Source: UBA11740 sp049273695
GTDB taxonomy: Bacteria > Acidobacteriota > Blastocatellia > Pyrinomonadales > Pyrinomonadaceae
Length of the DNA: 64,000 bases
Direction of reading: 5' to 3'
Assembly: GCA_049273695.1 (NCBI GenBank)
Contig: JBASRE010000049.1
Span: forward strand, 60,463-124,462
The position numbers and the translations under genes are program-made. Numbering within the stretch: position 1 is the stretch's first letter; each line of letters starts with the position of its first letter. Below are positions 63,889 through 64,000 of this stretch, one piece after another. Below the pieces are notes generated by a model. That model searched no databases and had not been told where the DNA came from. It saw nothing but the letters and a program-made list of their open reading frames with translations.

Positions 63889-64000
63889 ATCTATGAAGCA
63901 GGTGTCGGAGTCAAGACACAAATCGACGTGGGCGCCGAAGCGTCGAGGTCGAAGTTGGTTAACCGCTTGTTCTTTGACATAAAACCGAGTTAGTTGTTGT

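Overview
The window looks like a chromosomal segment of an acidobacterium, most likely of the Blastocatellia type. This is inferred from gene content: three paralogous secreted VWFA-related proteins of the kind that expanded in Acidobacteriota, two membrane-linked Hanks-type kinases (one fused to an FGE-sulfatase domain), many large secreted peptidases, a moderately GC-rich background, and gene spacers filled with several families of long inverted repeats. No rRNA, phage structural gene, transposase or CRISPR array is visible. One tRNA-Arg(CCG) is present.

Layout. 0.2-1.3 kb: three small AT-richer genes on the minus strand, including a ribbon-helix-helix-like protein with an operator-like palindrome. 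1.7-3.7 kb: a VWFA protein, then an orphan DUF433 antitoxin and a hicBA pair. 3.7-15.1 kb: a nucleoside and pentose-phosphate group (deoB, hpt, a 5'-nucleotidase split into two genes, rpiB, deoC). rpiB and deoC carry N-terminal helices like bacterial-microcompartment encapsulation peptides, as in sugar-phosphate-utilising (SPU) compartments, but no shell gene is in the window. Between rpiB and deoC sits a 1208-residue SEFIR / Clp-N-like / KAP NTPase protein, a strong candidate defence gene. 15-19.6 kb: a second VWFA protein, small membrane proteins, a TMEM175 channel, an orphan HicB, and an AT-rich pair (multi-TM protein plus nucleoside-deoxyribosyltransferase-like protein) behind a tiny coupled leader ORF. 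19.7-36.5 kb: glgC, a third VWFA protein, an M14 peptidase, plsC, a TonB-C protein, uvrA, kinase-FGE, an orphan efflux adaptor and yqeY.

36.7-43.9 kb is the conserved rimP-nusA-infB-rbfA-nrnA information-processing cluster, with an attenuator-like hairpin upstream of rimP and tandem hairpins upstream of infB. It ends at a four-helix-bundle (IVP-type) gene enclosed by a near-perfect 26-bp inverted repeat. 43.9-47.3 kb: cobO, then an island (DUF433/DUF5615 toxin-antitoxin pair, a second diverged copy of the cobO 3' end, and a RusA-like/REase-like nuclease pair), then accD. 47.5-64 kb: folC, a NUDIX hydrolase, an M20 amidohydrolase, the ribosomal protein THX gene, yraN, a second kinase, secreted hypothetical proteins, an S9 peptidase, kdsD, tRNA-Arg, a response regulator and mscL.

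The most unusual features are the SEFIR-KAP protein, the SPU-like rpiB/deoC pair without a shell, the duplicated cobO 3' end bracketing a toxin-antitoxin pair, two palindromic repeats inserted in frame in uvrA, and the four-helix-bundle cassette. All function calls rest on reading motifs in the sequence; no database search was run.
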